This document shows positions 1-5,825 of a DNA stretch of 7,108 nucleotides, piece by piece; position 1 is the stretch's first letter; the number at the start of each line of letters is the position of its first letter. Position numbers and translations under genes: made by a program. The stretch is from an uncultured Geobacteraceae bacterium (lineage in GTDB: Bacteria; Desulfobacterota; Desulfuromonadia; Geobacterales; Pseudopelobacteraceae), in contig CAIRND010000621.1 in assembly GCA_903879825.1 (NCBI GenBank), positions 1 to 7,108 on the forward strand. Reading direction: 5' to 3'. The notes under the pieces are model-generated. The model did no database searches. It had not been told where the DNA came from and saw only the letters and a list, made by a program, of their open reading frames with translations.

Positions 1-1007
1 CCCAGTAACCCCTCCACAACCAATCCACTGGTGATGCCGGTGCCGACAGAAAGACCAAATTCAACCAGTGCCTTTGTACAGGATCTGTGCACCTTATCTG
101 TTGTCAGGACTGCATCGGTGACATCCGCAAAGAATGCCATGATCTCGTCGGCGGTGTATTTAACCATTATTACGTTTGATGAACCAAGAACAGACTCTGC
201 TATTTCATAATACCGGTTCAACATGTTCACAACTATTTCTGGATCCTGCTGCTCACTCCATTGGGTAAAACCACGGATATCCATAAAAAATACCGTCCTC
301 TCGCGGCGAACCAGAGAGAGGGAAGAAGGGTCGCTCAAGGCCAGCGAAACCATGTTGCGTCCAAGTAACCAGTTTGAAAACGTTTGCAGTTGCTCGGTCG
401 TAGAACGCAGAATACGCAGAAACCGTTGGGAACGGGCATCGTCCAATCCCACGATGATGCTCATGAAAAGAAGTGACGACAGCATGAAAACGTGGCTTTT
501 GTTCGAAAAGAACAGCAACGGATCGGCATACTTCGGTTCAGTCAGCATCTCAATAAACCAGTACATAACCGCAAGAATACTGGAGCGAAGTATGTTCTCG
601 CTTAAGATAAGCAGCCCCTGCCTTTTGTCTCCATACAGGATTCGAAGCTCTTGAATGATTCCGATTCCCAGAGAAAAACCCCAGTAGGCATAGTGAAACG
701 GCAAGGTAAAAAAACCTGTTGGTGAACTGATTAGTTCCACACCGGTATACACAAGCGGACCGATCAAATTGCCCACAAGAGGGCGTGGTCGCCCTTCAAA
801 GGACCAGCGACCGAGAAAGTACGCCTGAATGATTGCAGCGCTGAGTGATGCGTAAAAGTCCATAGATTGGACGTAGTGAAGAGGACCTTCCAAGACGAGT
901 TCGATCAGAATATTCGCCAACGGAAAATGAAAGGAGTTTTTCAGGAACTCAATGGTTATGGCGCCACGGAGTGTGCCGCGGATACGCTCACTTATCAGTT
1001 TTGACAT
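1..1007 (-). CDS. Membrane-anchored class III adenylate/guanylate cyclase (partial, C-terminus outside window)
   Basis: This is the N-terminal 335 codons of a class III nucleotide cyclase, an enzyme family that makes cAMP (or cGMP) from ATP (or GTP). Residues 1 to about 190 contain several moderately hydrophobic stretches (about 26-40, 76-94, 97-119, 142-155, 173-187), which suggests a multi-pass membrane region. A short linker (about 190-232) leads into the cyclase domain. Visible catalytic motifs are FFMDIRGFTQWSE (first metal-binding Asp at 243), VKYTADEIMAFF (Lys283 at the purine-recognition position, second metal Asp at 287) and VGTGITSGLVVEG near the edge. The transition-state Asn/Arg segment lies beyond position 1, so activity and ATP versus GTP preference cannot be judged. 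The usual KxxGD motif reads KYTAD, with Ala for Gly. ATG at 1007 follows an in-frame TGA at 1014-1016, so the gene cannot start further upstream; no good Shine-Dalgarno is visible. It lies 49 bp downstream of the small membrane protein and may be cotranscribed with it. I see no HAMP or PAS signature. Confidence 0.88.
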   Translation of the reverse strand, partial: MSKLISERIRGTLRGAITIEFLKNSFHFPLANILIELVLEGPLHYVQSMDFYASLSAAIIQAYFLGRWSFEGRPRPLVGNLIGPLVYTGVELISSPTGFFTLPFHYAYWGFSLGIGIIQELRILYGDKRQGLLILSENILRSSILAVMYWFIEMLTEPKYADPLLFFSNKSHVFMLSSLLFMSIIVGLDDARSQRFLRILRSTTEQLQTFSNWLLGRNMVSLALSDPSSLSLVRRERTVFFMDIRGFTQWSEQQDPEIVVNMLNRYYEIAESVLGSSNVIMVKYTADEIMAFFADVTDAVLTTDKVHRSCTKALVEFGLSVGTGITSGLVVEGLL

Positions 1008-1056
1008 CAGTTTTCACAATATGATCGGAAGGGAGTGAGGGTGATTCACGCTCGGA

Positions 1057-1437
1057 TTAATCCAGCGGCCTGACATTCACCGCAAAGTATTCCGATTCGC
1101 CAAAGCAGGTAGAGGGGACGCCTTTATGCTGTTGGTAGGAGAGGGCAACTTTTTTACCCAATGACGAATTTATTTGGCCAATCACCGTTTTGTCACGAAC
1201 GGAAAAAGAAAATTTTTCCGGTAATGCGCCAGGTATAGGCAGCATCTGCAGCTCTCCTTCCCATGTTTTACAGAGCCATCCTTTTTCAGAAAACTTCTGC
1301 ACGTAGCCGATACGCTCTCCTTTGGAATAGCTCACGTTGAGAACAATCATTACGTAGCCTGTACAGAGAACCGCGCCGCTGATAATCAGCAGTACCAGGT
1401 ATTTTATCACCTTATTTTTTATTTCATTGCCAGTCAT
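1057..1437 (-). CDS. Small single-pass membrane protein of unknown function, 126 aa
   Basis: I do not recognise a function. The protein has a short Lys-rich N-terminus, one strongly hydrophobic segment (about residues 13-34, probably a signal anchor) and a soluble domain of about 90 residues that should lie in the periplasm. That domain opens with a distinctive conserved-looking block, YSKGERIGYVQKFSEKG followed by WLCKTWEGEL (about 37-63). From memory, similar short proteins occur in many Gram-negative genomes and are sometimes wrongly named 6-phosphogluconate dehydrogenase; nothing here resembles that enzyme. The frame is open to an ATG at 1476 (139 aa), but I chose the ATG at 1437 because a GGAGGA Shine-Dalgarno lies just before it and the extra 13 residues are not signal-like. 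It precedes the cyclase gene on the same strand. The family call is uncertain; that it is a real gene is likely. Confidence 0.75.
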   Translation of the reverse strand: MTGNEIKNKVIKYLVLLIISGAVLCTGYVMIVLNVSYSKGERIGYVQKFSEKGWLCKTWEGELQMLPIPGALPEKFSFSVRDKTVIGQINSSLGKKVALSYQQHKGVPSTCFGESEYFAVNVRPLD

Positions 1438-1440
1438 TTT

Positions 1441-1446
1441 TCCTCC
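1441..1446 (-). promoter_or_regulatory. Ribosome binding site GGAGGA that decides the start of the small membrane protein
   Basis: On the minus strand GGAGGA is followed by AAA and then ATG at 1437. The spacer is short (3-4 bases), but this is the best Shine-Dalgarno near the gene. The alternative ATG at 1476 has only a weak purine run before it. Confidence 0.55.
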
Positions 1447-1550
1447 GATATGATTGTTGAAAACGTCTGTTCTCATGCGGCGTCACCCTACCACAATCGT
1501 CGGTATCGATCCATTTTTTTCGCGATCACTTCCATGCCTCCAGAGGTTGA

Positions 1551-1579
1551 TTGACGATTGGGTCCCGTTCTGCTAGATT
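1551..1579 (+). promoter_or_regulatory. Predicted sigma70-type promoter with extended -10, upstream of the GreA-like gene
   Basis: TTGACG at 1551-1556 matches the -35 consensus at 5 of 6 positions. A 17-base spacer leads to TAGATT at 1574-1579, which matches the -10 consensus at 4 of 6 including the first two and last positions. TG at 1571-1572 supplies an extended -10 (TGCTAGATT). Transcription would start near 1586, leaving a leader of about 50 bases before the ATG at 1638. It sits in the 200-bp divergent gap between the GreA-like gene and the small membrane protein. No comparably good promoter was found on the opposite strand. Confidence 0.55.
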
Positions 1580-1637
1580 CCGTGCCCGTCCCGGCTTTGC
1601 CCGATGAATCCACCGTTTGAGAAGCGTTTGAAACCAT

Positions 1638-2120
1638 ATGCCCAAAGAACAGATACTCCATGAAATAATATCGGCACTTTCCACCGATCTGGCTGTATTC
1701 GCCGCCGCTTCAAAAGCGGCACATGCGGCGGCAACCCATGCTGAATGCCTCCCCGATAACAAGTATGACACGACCGCGCTTGAGGCATCCTATATCGCAC
1801 AGGGGCAAGCCAACCGCGCTCAGGAAATTCGGGTTGCATTAGAAAGTTACCGCGTCCTGGCGCTGCATGATTTTGATGACGATATGCCAATCCGGTTGAC
1901 CGCTCTGGTTACGCTCGAATGCGAGGAGGGAACTATACGGCGATTTTTTATCGGTCCCCAGGCGGGGGGGCTGAAGCTGGCGGATGATGAGGGTGAAATT
2001 GTTGTTATTACGCCTGGTTCCCCGCTTGGACGTTCTCTGCTTGGTTTGCGCTGCGGAGACGAAGTGCGGGCCGGTGGCGATGCCGCCGCGATGTTGTTCA
2101 CTATTGTTGCGGTCTGCTGA
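1638..2120 (+). CDS. GreA/GreB-family transcription elongation factor-like protein, 160 aa
   Basis: The protein has the two-part Gre layout. A helical N-terminal region (about 5-75) contains AAHAAATHAE and NKYDTTALEASYIAQGQ, and a C-terminal FKBP-like domain (about 80-160) contains TPGSPLGRSLLGLRCGDEV, close to the GreA signature SPlGxALlGkxxGD. Gre factors enter the RNA polymerase secondary channel and stimulate cleavage of backtracked RNA. The NKYD-T-LEASY block differs from classical GreA (NAEYHAAREQQ). It marks a distinct GreAB-like subgroup, sometimes mislabelled in databases (from memory, as 3-oxoacyl-ACP synthase). The catalytic acidic pair at the coiled-coil tip of GreA cannot be matched with certainty; Asp40 and Asp44 are the candidates. 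Length is close to GreA (158 aa). Shine-Dalgarno is weak before the ATG. The DTW gene follows after 6 bp, so the two probably form an operon driven from 1551-1579. Confidence 0.8.
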   Translation: MPKEQILHEIISALSTDLAVFAAASKAAHAAATHAECLPDNKYDTTALEASYIAQGQANRAQEIRVALESYRVLALHDFDDDMPIRLTALVTLECEEGTIRRFFIGPQAGGLKLADDEGEIVVITPGSPLGRSLLGLRCGDEVRAGGDAAAMLFTIVAVC

Positions 2121-2126
2121 AAGCGA

Positions 2127-2633
2127 ATGGATCCTGTTATGAAAATCACACTGTTGACCCATTTTAAAGAGTTTGATAAACGATCGAATACCGGTCGGGT
2201 GGTGCTTGACGTCTTGGGCTCTGCGGCCGAGCAGGTTCGGTGGGATCGGATGAATCCTCCCGCAAGGCTGGTCGAGGAGATCGAGGCGGGCGGAGTTGCT
2301 CTTATTTATCCCGGTTCTATGGATGAAAATGGTGACGATATGACCGGGATACATCAGGTTATCCTGATCGATGGCACCTGGCATGAGGCCCGTAAAATCC
2401 ACCAGCGGAGCCCCTATTTGCAGAAAGCCCGGCGCATCAGCCTGGATACGGGTGAAAAATCGGTGTACAACCTCAGGAAAAATCAGAAGGAGTTTGGTCT
2501 CTGTACGGCGGAATGTGTGATTGAAGTATTACGTCTTTCGGGAAATATTGCGGAGGCGGACCGACTGCAGGAACGTTTTCTCGCCTTCATCAGGCCACTG
2601 GGATCTATGCGGGGAGCGATGCCGGGACATTGA
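2127..2633 (+). CDS. DTW-domain protein, TapT-like tRNA-uridine aminocarboxypropyltransferase candidate, 168 aa
   Basis: The DTW family uses S-adenosylmethionine to add an aminocarboxypropyl group to tRNA uridines (E. coli TapT makes acp3U47). Family landmarks are in order: LLTHFKEFDKRSNTG (9-23, equivalent to HPxE...NTG), ALIYPGS (58-64), the signature DGTW (82-85) in LIDGTWHEARK, SVYNLRKNQ (112-120) and LCTAE (125-129, equivalent to LSTIEA). TapT is about 230 residues and begins with a cysteine cluster thought to bind zinc; here the N-terminus starts directly at the first core strand, so that cluster is absent. Only Cys126 and Cys130 are present. The start is ambiguous between ATG 2127 and ATG 2139 (MKITLLTH, which fits the domain boundary better); neither has a strong Shine-Dalgarno. 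It lies 6 bp after the GreA-like gene. Family membership is clear; the substrate is inferred. Confidence 0.85.
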   Translation: MDPVMKITLLTHFKEFDKRSNTGRVVLDVLGSAAEQVRWDRMNPPARLVEEIEAGGVALIYPGSMDENGDDMTGIHQVILIDGTWHEARKIHQRSPYLQKARRISLDTGEKSVYNLRKNQKEFGLCTAECVIEVLRLSGNIAEADRLQERFLAFIRPLGSMRGAMPGH

Positions 2634-2649
2634 ACCTTAAACCAGTTAG

Positions 2650-2774
2650 CCACAAAAAAACGCAAAAAGCGCAAATAATACCAGTGCGTTATGACATGAA
2701 ATGAGATCAACACACAGGTTGAATGTTTACTCAGCATAACATGTTTTTTTTGTGGATTTTGTGCCTTTTTGTGG
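2650..2774. repeat. Nested imperfect inverted repeat, A/T-rich, possibly a dispersed intergenic element
   Basis: Outer arms CCACAAAAA (2650-2658) and TTTTTGTGG (2766-2774) are exact inverse complements, and similarity continues inward with CGCAAAAAGCGCAAA facing a run of T-rich GTG units. A second exact pair, GTTATG (2688-2693) and CATAAC (2735-2740), sits inside. Each arm is a loose array with a period of 9-10 bases: TTTTTGTGG, ATTTTGTGCC, TTTTTGTGG on the right (GTG at 2752, 2761, 2771). It fills most of the gap between two convergent genes. From memory, similar CCACAAAGGCACAAA-type motifs are scattered through many bacterial genomes. Confidence 0.6.
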
Positions 2775-2801
2775 TGATGAACTTCCGGCTTTGGGTGTTG
2801 C

Positions 2802-2829
2802 AATAAGGCCGCGAGTACGCGGCCTTATT
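2802..2829. terminator. Bidirectional intrinsic terminator between the DTW gene and plsY
   Basis: AATAAGGCCGCG (2802-2813) and CGCGGCCTTATT (2818-2829) form a perfect 12-bp stem with a four-base AGTA loop. The G+C-rich core is flanked by A on one side and T on the other in both directions, the usual form of a shared terminator for convergent genes. The U-tract is short in each direction. The last base of the stem is part of the plsY stop codon (2829-2831), so the plsY mRNA would end almost immediately after its coding region. Confidence 0.85.
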
Positions 2830-3434
2830 TATGCCTTAAATTTGCTCTCCGTGCCGGCAAGCAGTCGTTTGATATTCTCGATGTGGCGGATAATGACAAC
2901 GGCGGCAATCACCGTTGTTACTGCGGTGACCGTGCCGCTGCCACCCAAGAAATAAACTGCCAGCGGCATGGCCGCTGCTGCTGCAATTGAACCGAGTGAC
3001 ACATAGCGCCAGAGAAACATCAAACAGGCGAACAGTGCAATCACCAGCGCCACAGCCACGGGGGCCAGTGCCAGGAACACTCCTAATGCGGTGGCGACGC
3101 CCTTGCCACCTTTGAATTTGAGAAATACGGAAAAAACATGCCCGCAGAAAGCGGCCAGTCCAACCCAGGCGGCGAACTCAGGCGGGAGTGAACTGCATTT
3201 GACGAGGATCACCGGAAGCAACCCTTTCAAGCAGTCTCCAAGCAGCGTGATTATTCCGACTTTGCGCCCAACGGTACGGTACAGGTTGGTCGCGCCGATG
3301 TTGCCGCTTCCCTCATTACGAACATCGATCCCATACATTTTGCCAAGCAGCAGTCCGGTCGGGATTGATCCGATCAGGTAGGACACTACGATAACAATAA
3401 GCAGTGCCACTATGGTTGTACTGTCTCCGGTCAT
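2829..3434 (-). CDS. plsY: Glycerol-3-phosphate acyltransferase PlsY, 201 aa
   Basis: PlsY is an inner-membrane enzyme that moves the acyl group from acyl-phosphate (made by PlsX) to glycerol-3-phosphate, the first committed step of phospholipid synthesis in most bacteria. All three active-site loops are visible: GSIPTG (22-27), GSGNIGATN (42-50) and GHVFSVFLKFKGGKG (98-112). The C-terminal RHIENIKRLLAG (183-194) is also typical. Hydrophobic segments fit the usual five-helix topology, and 201 residues is the normal length. The frame can be extended to a TTG at 3470, but that would overlap bamD and add a non-membrane tail. The ATG at 3434 has GGGGAT upstream and gives the family's standard N-terminus (short polar start, then helix 1). 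It follows bamD with a 25-bp gap, so the two are probably cotranscribed, and it is closed by the terminator at 2802-2829. plsX is not in the window. Confidence 0.97.
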   Translation of the reverse strand: MTGDSTTIVALLIVIVVSYLIGSIPTGLLLGKMYGIDVRNEGSGNIGATNLYRTVGRKVGIITLLGDCLKGLLPVILVKCSSLPPEFAAWVGLAAFCGHVFSVFLKFKGGKGVATALGVFLALAPVAVALVIALFACLMFLWRYVSLGSIAAAAAMPLAVYFLGGSGTVTAVTTVIAAVVIIRHIENIKRLLAGTESKFKA

Positions 3435-3459
3435 GGTGTGTATCCCCGCATGTAATGGG

Positions 3460-4227
3460 TTAGCCTCCAAAAATGAAGCTATACCATGGCGCTGCTTTCA
3501 AGATCTTGTTGGCTTCAACAATAAACGGGCTGGCGGGAAATTCTTTGGTAAGCCGGTCAAAGATCTCCTGCCCCTTCACTTTCTGACCATCTTCCAAATA
3601 GGCTCTGCCCAGATAAAATAATACTTCATCCCGTCGAGTTGCATCGGCAAACATCTTGAGAGACTCTTCAAAACGTGTAATTGCAGCCTTATAAGCGTCT
3701 GTCCGCAAGTAAAACCGCCCGACATACAGCTCGTACTGCAGCTGTTTGTCCCGACATTCGCGATGTTTTTCCTTTACCTCTGCCAGTTGAGCCCCGGATG
3801 GATAGGCCTTTAGATAAGAGTCAAAGGTGCTTTGCGCGTTTTTTACCGGAGTCTGGTCGGTGTCAATACTGTGGATCTGGTTGTAATAACTTACACCCTG
3901 ACGGTACAGTGCGAAATCGGCCTGCGGATGCTTTGGGTGCAGCTTCCGAAAATCTTCATAACCTGCTGCGGCTTCGATATAGTCCTTATTCAGGAAGTAG
4001 GCGTCTGGAATGTTAAGCTCTGCTTTTGTGGTTAGTTCCGGGGACTCGTACGTCTCCTTCACCTTTTTCCACTGGGCGATGGCCTCTTCATACTTGCCGT
4101 CCTGAAAGAATTGCTCACCCTCTTTATAGAGCACGTCAGCCGTTTTAATTACCGGTGGGGTCGAGCATCCCTGTAAAAGCGCTGAAGCAAGAATAAACGT
4201 GGCGATCAGTCGTGCAGCTGTTTTCAT
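3460..4227 (-). CDS. bamD: Outer membrane protein assembly factor BamD (lipoprotein), 255 aa
   Basis: BamD is the conserved lipoprotein partner of BamA in the complex that folds beta-barrel proteins into the outer membrane. The N-terminus is a lipoprotein signal peptide: charged start, hydrophobic stretch 7-18, and lipobox LLQGC with lipidated Cys21. Ser follows the Cys, not Asp, consistent with outer-membrane sorting. The mature protein is built of about five TPR-like helical pairs (about 34-60, 69-98, 104-142, 166-195, 201-232). Family hallmarks are AEQ/GEQFF...GKYEEAI, the loop SIDTDQTPVKNA (120-131, equivalent to DRDQT), YPSG (142-145), and RFYLRTDAYKAAITRF (171-186). The frame extends nine codons upstream to 4254, but ATG 4227 has AGGA at 4233-4236 with a 5-base spacer and starts exactly at the signal peptide. 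plsY follows after 25 bp; a repeat element fills the gap upstream. Confidence 0.95.
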   Translation of the reverse strand: MKTAARLIATFILASALLQGCSTPPVIKTADVLYKEGEQFFQDGKYEEAIAQWKKVKETYESPELTTKAELNIPDAYFLNKDYIEAAAGYEDFRKLHPKHPQADFALYRQGVSYYNQIHSIDTDQTPVKNAQSTFDSYLKAYPSGAQLAEVKEKHRECRDKQLQYELYVGRFYLRTDAYKAAITRFEESLKMFADATRRDEVLFYLGRAYLEDGQKVKGQEIFDRLTKEFPASPFIVEANKILKAAPWYSFIFGG

Positions 4228-4258
4228 ATGTATCCTTTTATTGTACGATGTCATTATT

Positions 4259-4377
4259 CCAATTCCATATCAAAGCGTCATCTTCGTTGGCTCGTCTTCG
4301 GCTCCTTAACATACTGAATGTATGCCTTCGTCGCCTCAATCCTCGCCGCCTTGATGTCATCTTTGATCTGGAATCGG
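4259..4377. repeat. Imperfect inverted-repeat element with central palindrome and internal direct repeats
   Basis: The outer arms CCAATTCCATATCAAAG (4259-4275) and the reverse complement of 4361-4377 (CCGATTCCAGATCAAAG) match at 15 of 17 positions. Weaker similarity extends a few bases outward, reaching the stop codon of the upstream gene at 4380-4382. The centre is a perfect 5-bp stem, CATAC (4310-4314) and GTATG (4320-4324), with a TGAAT loop. Between arms and centre lie two similar pyrimidine-rich blocks in the same orientation, beginning CTTCGTTGGCTC (4282) and CTTCGTCGCCTC (4326) and ending CTCCTT and CGCCTT. The element occupies nearly the whole gap between the reductase-like gene and bamD. 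It resembles a palindromic dispersed repeat more than a terminator, since no U-tract follows. Confidence 0.7.
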
Positions 4378-4379
4378 TA

Positions 4380-5708
4380 TTACACTATTCCCGCACCGCG
4401 CTGGTCTGCCAGCAACCGGCCGATTATGTCATGATTAAGCCATACTGTCGCTGCTGTCGGGTTCCATGAATAGTGCAACATCAGTCGTCCGGTGGCAAGA
4501 AACACTATTTTTGATAGTTCTGCGCAGACGAGTTGCTTCTGATCTGCGTGCATTTCCATTAATTGGGCCGAACTGGCGAGCATTAGTTCGGCTTGTGTAC
4601 GGGTGTTGTGCTGCGGCCAGGTTGAAAAGTCCTCTATCTGATCCAGAATCGGTGACGCAAGGTAGCAGTCTGCACGCTCCAGCAGGTCGGCGACGGTCTC
4701 CCCTTCTTTGAGTAGCCCCTGACAGCGGGCCTCAAGTGGCGCCGCAATCTCTGCGCCTGCTTCACGGCGGATTGCGCTCAGAAGCGGATAAAGTGAGATT
4801 TCTACACCCAGAAACAGTGCGCTGGAATTGGTCTGGATTTCCGGGCAGTTGTACACTGTGGCCGGGATGCCATTGGCGGAAGCCTCAAAGGCGATGTCTT
4901 CAAGACGCATCTTGGCAAAACCCTGGACATACGGTGTGTAGGATTGCCAGCGATACTCGCCGTTTACCAGAACACCGGTGCCGTGGTATCCGTACGCTGA
5001 ATAACAGACGCGGGTTTCGGAACCGCTGTTCCGCTCCCGAAGAGCTGCGGTACCCTCAATCAGATAGCGAAACGTGTCTGCTGTTACCTCGTTGAAACTG
5101 GCATTGCAGAGCTGACCAAGCGGGCTGTCCCAAAAAACTCCCGATGCCAGGTATTTGTCGCCAGTACCTTTGAAAATCCGGTTCAGAAGGGGCATGAACA
5201 CACGTGCACGTGGAATGCCGCCAGCCATGGAATGGGCTATGAGGATGTTTGAATCAGCGGGAATACGCTGTAAAAGTTCGGATTGAAGGAGTGCCAGATT
5301 GCTGCGGAAACGGGCAGTGCCTGCTGCACGCGCGTTTTCAACACTTCCCTCAATAAAGTTAATGGTGGCAAAGTCATCAGGCCGGGCTTTTTTAAGTTGT
5401 TCAGCGATAGAAGGGACGCCGTCGACGCTTTCCATGTCGAAACCGGCCTCCAGCGGAATATTGATAATCGTTCCACCGAGTAGCGCCTCGGCATCGGCAC
5501 ATTCCTCAGTATTCAGCGGCCGCAGTGACCCGTCACTATCTCTTCGCCCGACTGTAGTGCCGATCACCGTCATGCCGATTCGCCTGGCTTCGTCAATCAG
5601 GCCATTGGCATAGCCGCGTCCAAATAGTTCCCCTACTAACACCAAAACGTCACCGGCTTTGTATCCGGCTGGTTCTGGCAGGTGCTGTAGTGGTTTGTAT
5701 TCCGTCAT
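4380..5708 (-). CDS. Rossmann/SDR-type reductase, probable FabMG-like enoyl-ACP reductase, 442 aa
   Basis: The N-terminus has a nucleotide-binding beta-alpha-beta unit, VLVLVGELFGRGYANGL, carrying the SDR glycine motif GxxxGxG (Gly26, Gly30, Gly32), followed by a second strand MTVIGTTVGRRD (46-57). Mid-protein is NILIAHSMAGG (154-164). A Tyr-x8-Lys pair (Tyr256, Lys265, in YTPYVQGFAK) sits where SDR enzymes carry catalytic Tyr and Lys, and is followed by an SDR-like segment with NGIPATVYNCPEIQTNSSA (279-297). Y-x8-K is the spacing known from FabV enoyl-ACP reductases. From memory, long proteins of this type are called the FabMG family of enoyl-ACP reductases, first found in metagenomes through triclosan resistance; that name is tentative. 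The likely role is NAD(P)H-dependent reduction in fatty-acid elongation. The C-terminal 110 residues match nothing I recognise. ATG 5708 is preceded by GGGGGA. It lies upstream of bamD and plsY on the same strand and is divergent from hypE. Confidence 0.65.
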   Translation of the reverse strand: MTEYKPLQHLPEPAGYKAGDVLVLVGELFGRGYANGLIDEARRIGMTVIGTTVGRRDSDGSLRPLNTEECADAEALLGGTIINIPLEAGFDMESVDGVPSIAEQLKKARPDDFATINFIEGSVENARAAGTARFRSNLALLQSELLQRIPADSNILIAHSMAGGIPRARVFMPLLNRIFKGTGDKYLASGVFWDSPLGQLCNASFNEVTADTFRYLIEGTAALRERNSGSETRVCYSAYGYHGTGVLVNGEYRWQSYTPYVQGFAKMRLEDIAFEASANGIPATVYNCPEIQTNSSALFLGVEISLYPLLSAIRREAGAEIAAPLEARCQGLLKEGETVADLLERADCYLASPILDQIEDFSTWPQHNTRTQAELMLASSAQLMEMHADQKQLVCAELSKIVFLATGRLMLHYSWNPTAATVWLNHDIIGRLLADQRGAGIV

Positions 5709-5825
5709 ATATTCCCCCGGATTCGATTAAATAAGCCACCTTTTTAGCATAAATACCCATGGTATGTGAACATAAAAAGCTGCCGTGACATACAGGTGAT
5801 ATTCGTGCTAGGATTGAACAAAAAT
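5709..5825. other. Divergent intergenic region between the reductase-like gene and hypE
   Basis: These 117 bases are A/T-rich in the middle and must carry promoters for both directions unless hypE is read from elsewhere. On the minus strand TTTAAT (matching 5 of 6 of the -10 consensus) lies about 20 bases before the reductase Shine-Dalgarno, but no good -35 accompanies it. On the plus strand I find no convincing -35/-10 pair and no GG-N10-GC sigma54 element. Confidence 0.4.

Noticed and set aside
1057..1437. 6-phosphogluconate dehydrogenase
   Set aside because: That name occurs, as I recall it, on similar short database entries, but the protein is too short, has a membrane anchor and lacks any nucleotide-binding motif.
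1526..2402. Minus-strand open frames opposite the GreA-like and DTW genes
   Set aside because: They are antisense to two well-supported genes, show no family motifs and have biased low-complexity composition.
2650..2774. CRISPR array or leader
   Set aside because: The repeated units are only 9-10 bases and contiguous, with no regular spacers and no cas gene nearby.
3435..3470. In-frame TTG extension of plsY overlapping the end of bamD
   Set aside because: It adds 12 polar residues that PlsY proteins lack, and ATG 3434 gives the standard N-terminus and length.
4239..4244. TACAAT on the minus strand as a bamD -10 element
   Set aside because: No -35 hexamer lies at 16-18 bases (the nearest, TTGATA, is 22 bases away), and the transcript would start only a few bases before the ATG, inside or beside the Shine-Dalgarno.
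4259..4377. Intrinsic terminator for the reductase-like gene
   Set aside because: The long arms are interrupted by same-orientation blocks that cannot pair, the central stem is only 5 bp, and no U-tract follows on the minus strand.
4212..4469. Plus-strand open frame across the palindromic element
   Set aside because: It spans the repeat and the end of the reductase-like gene, has no recognisable domain, and overlaps coding sequence on the other strand.
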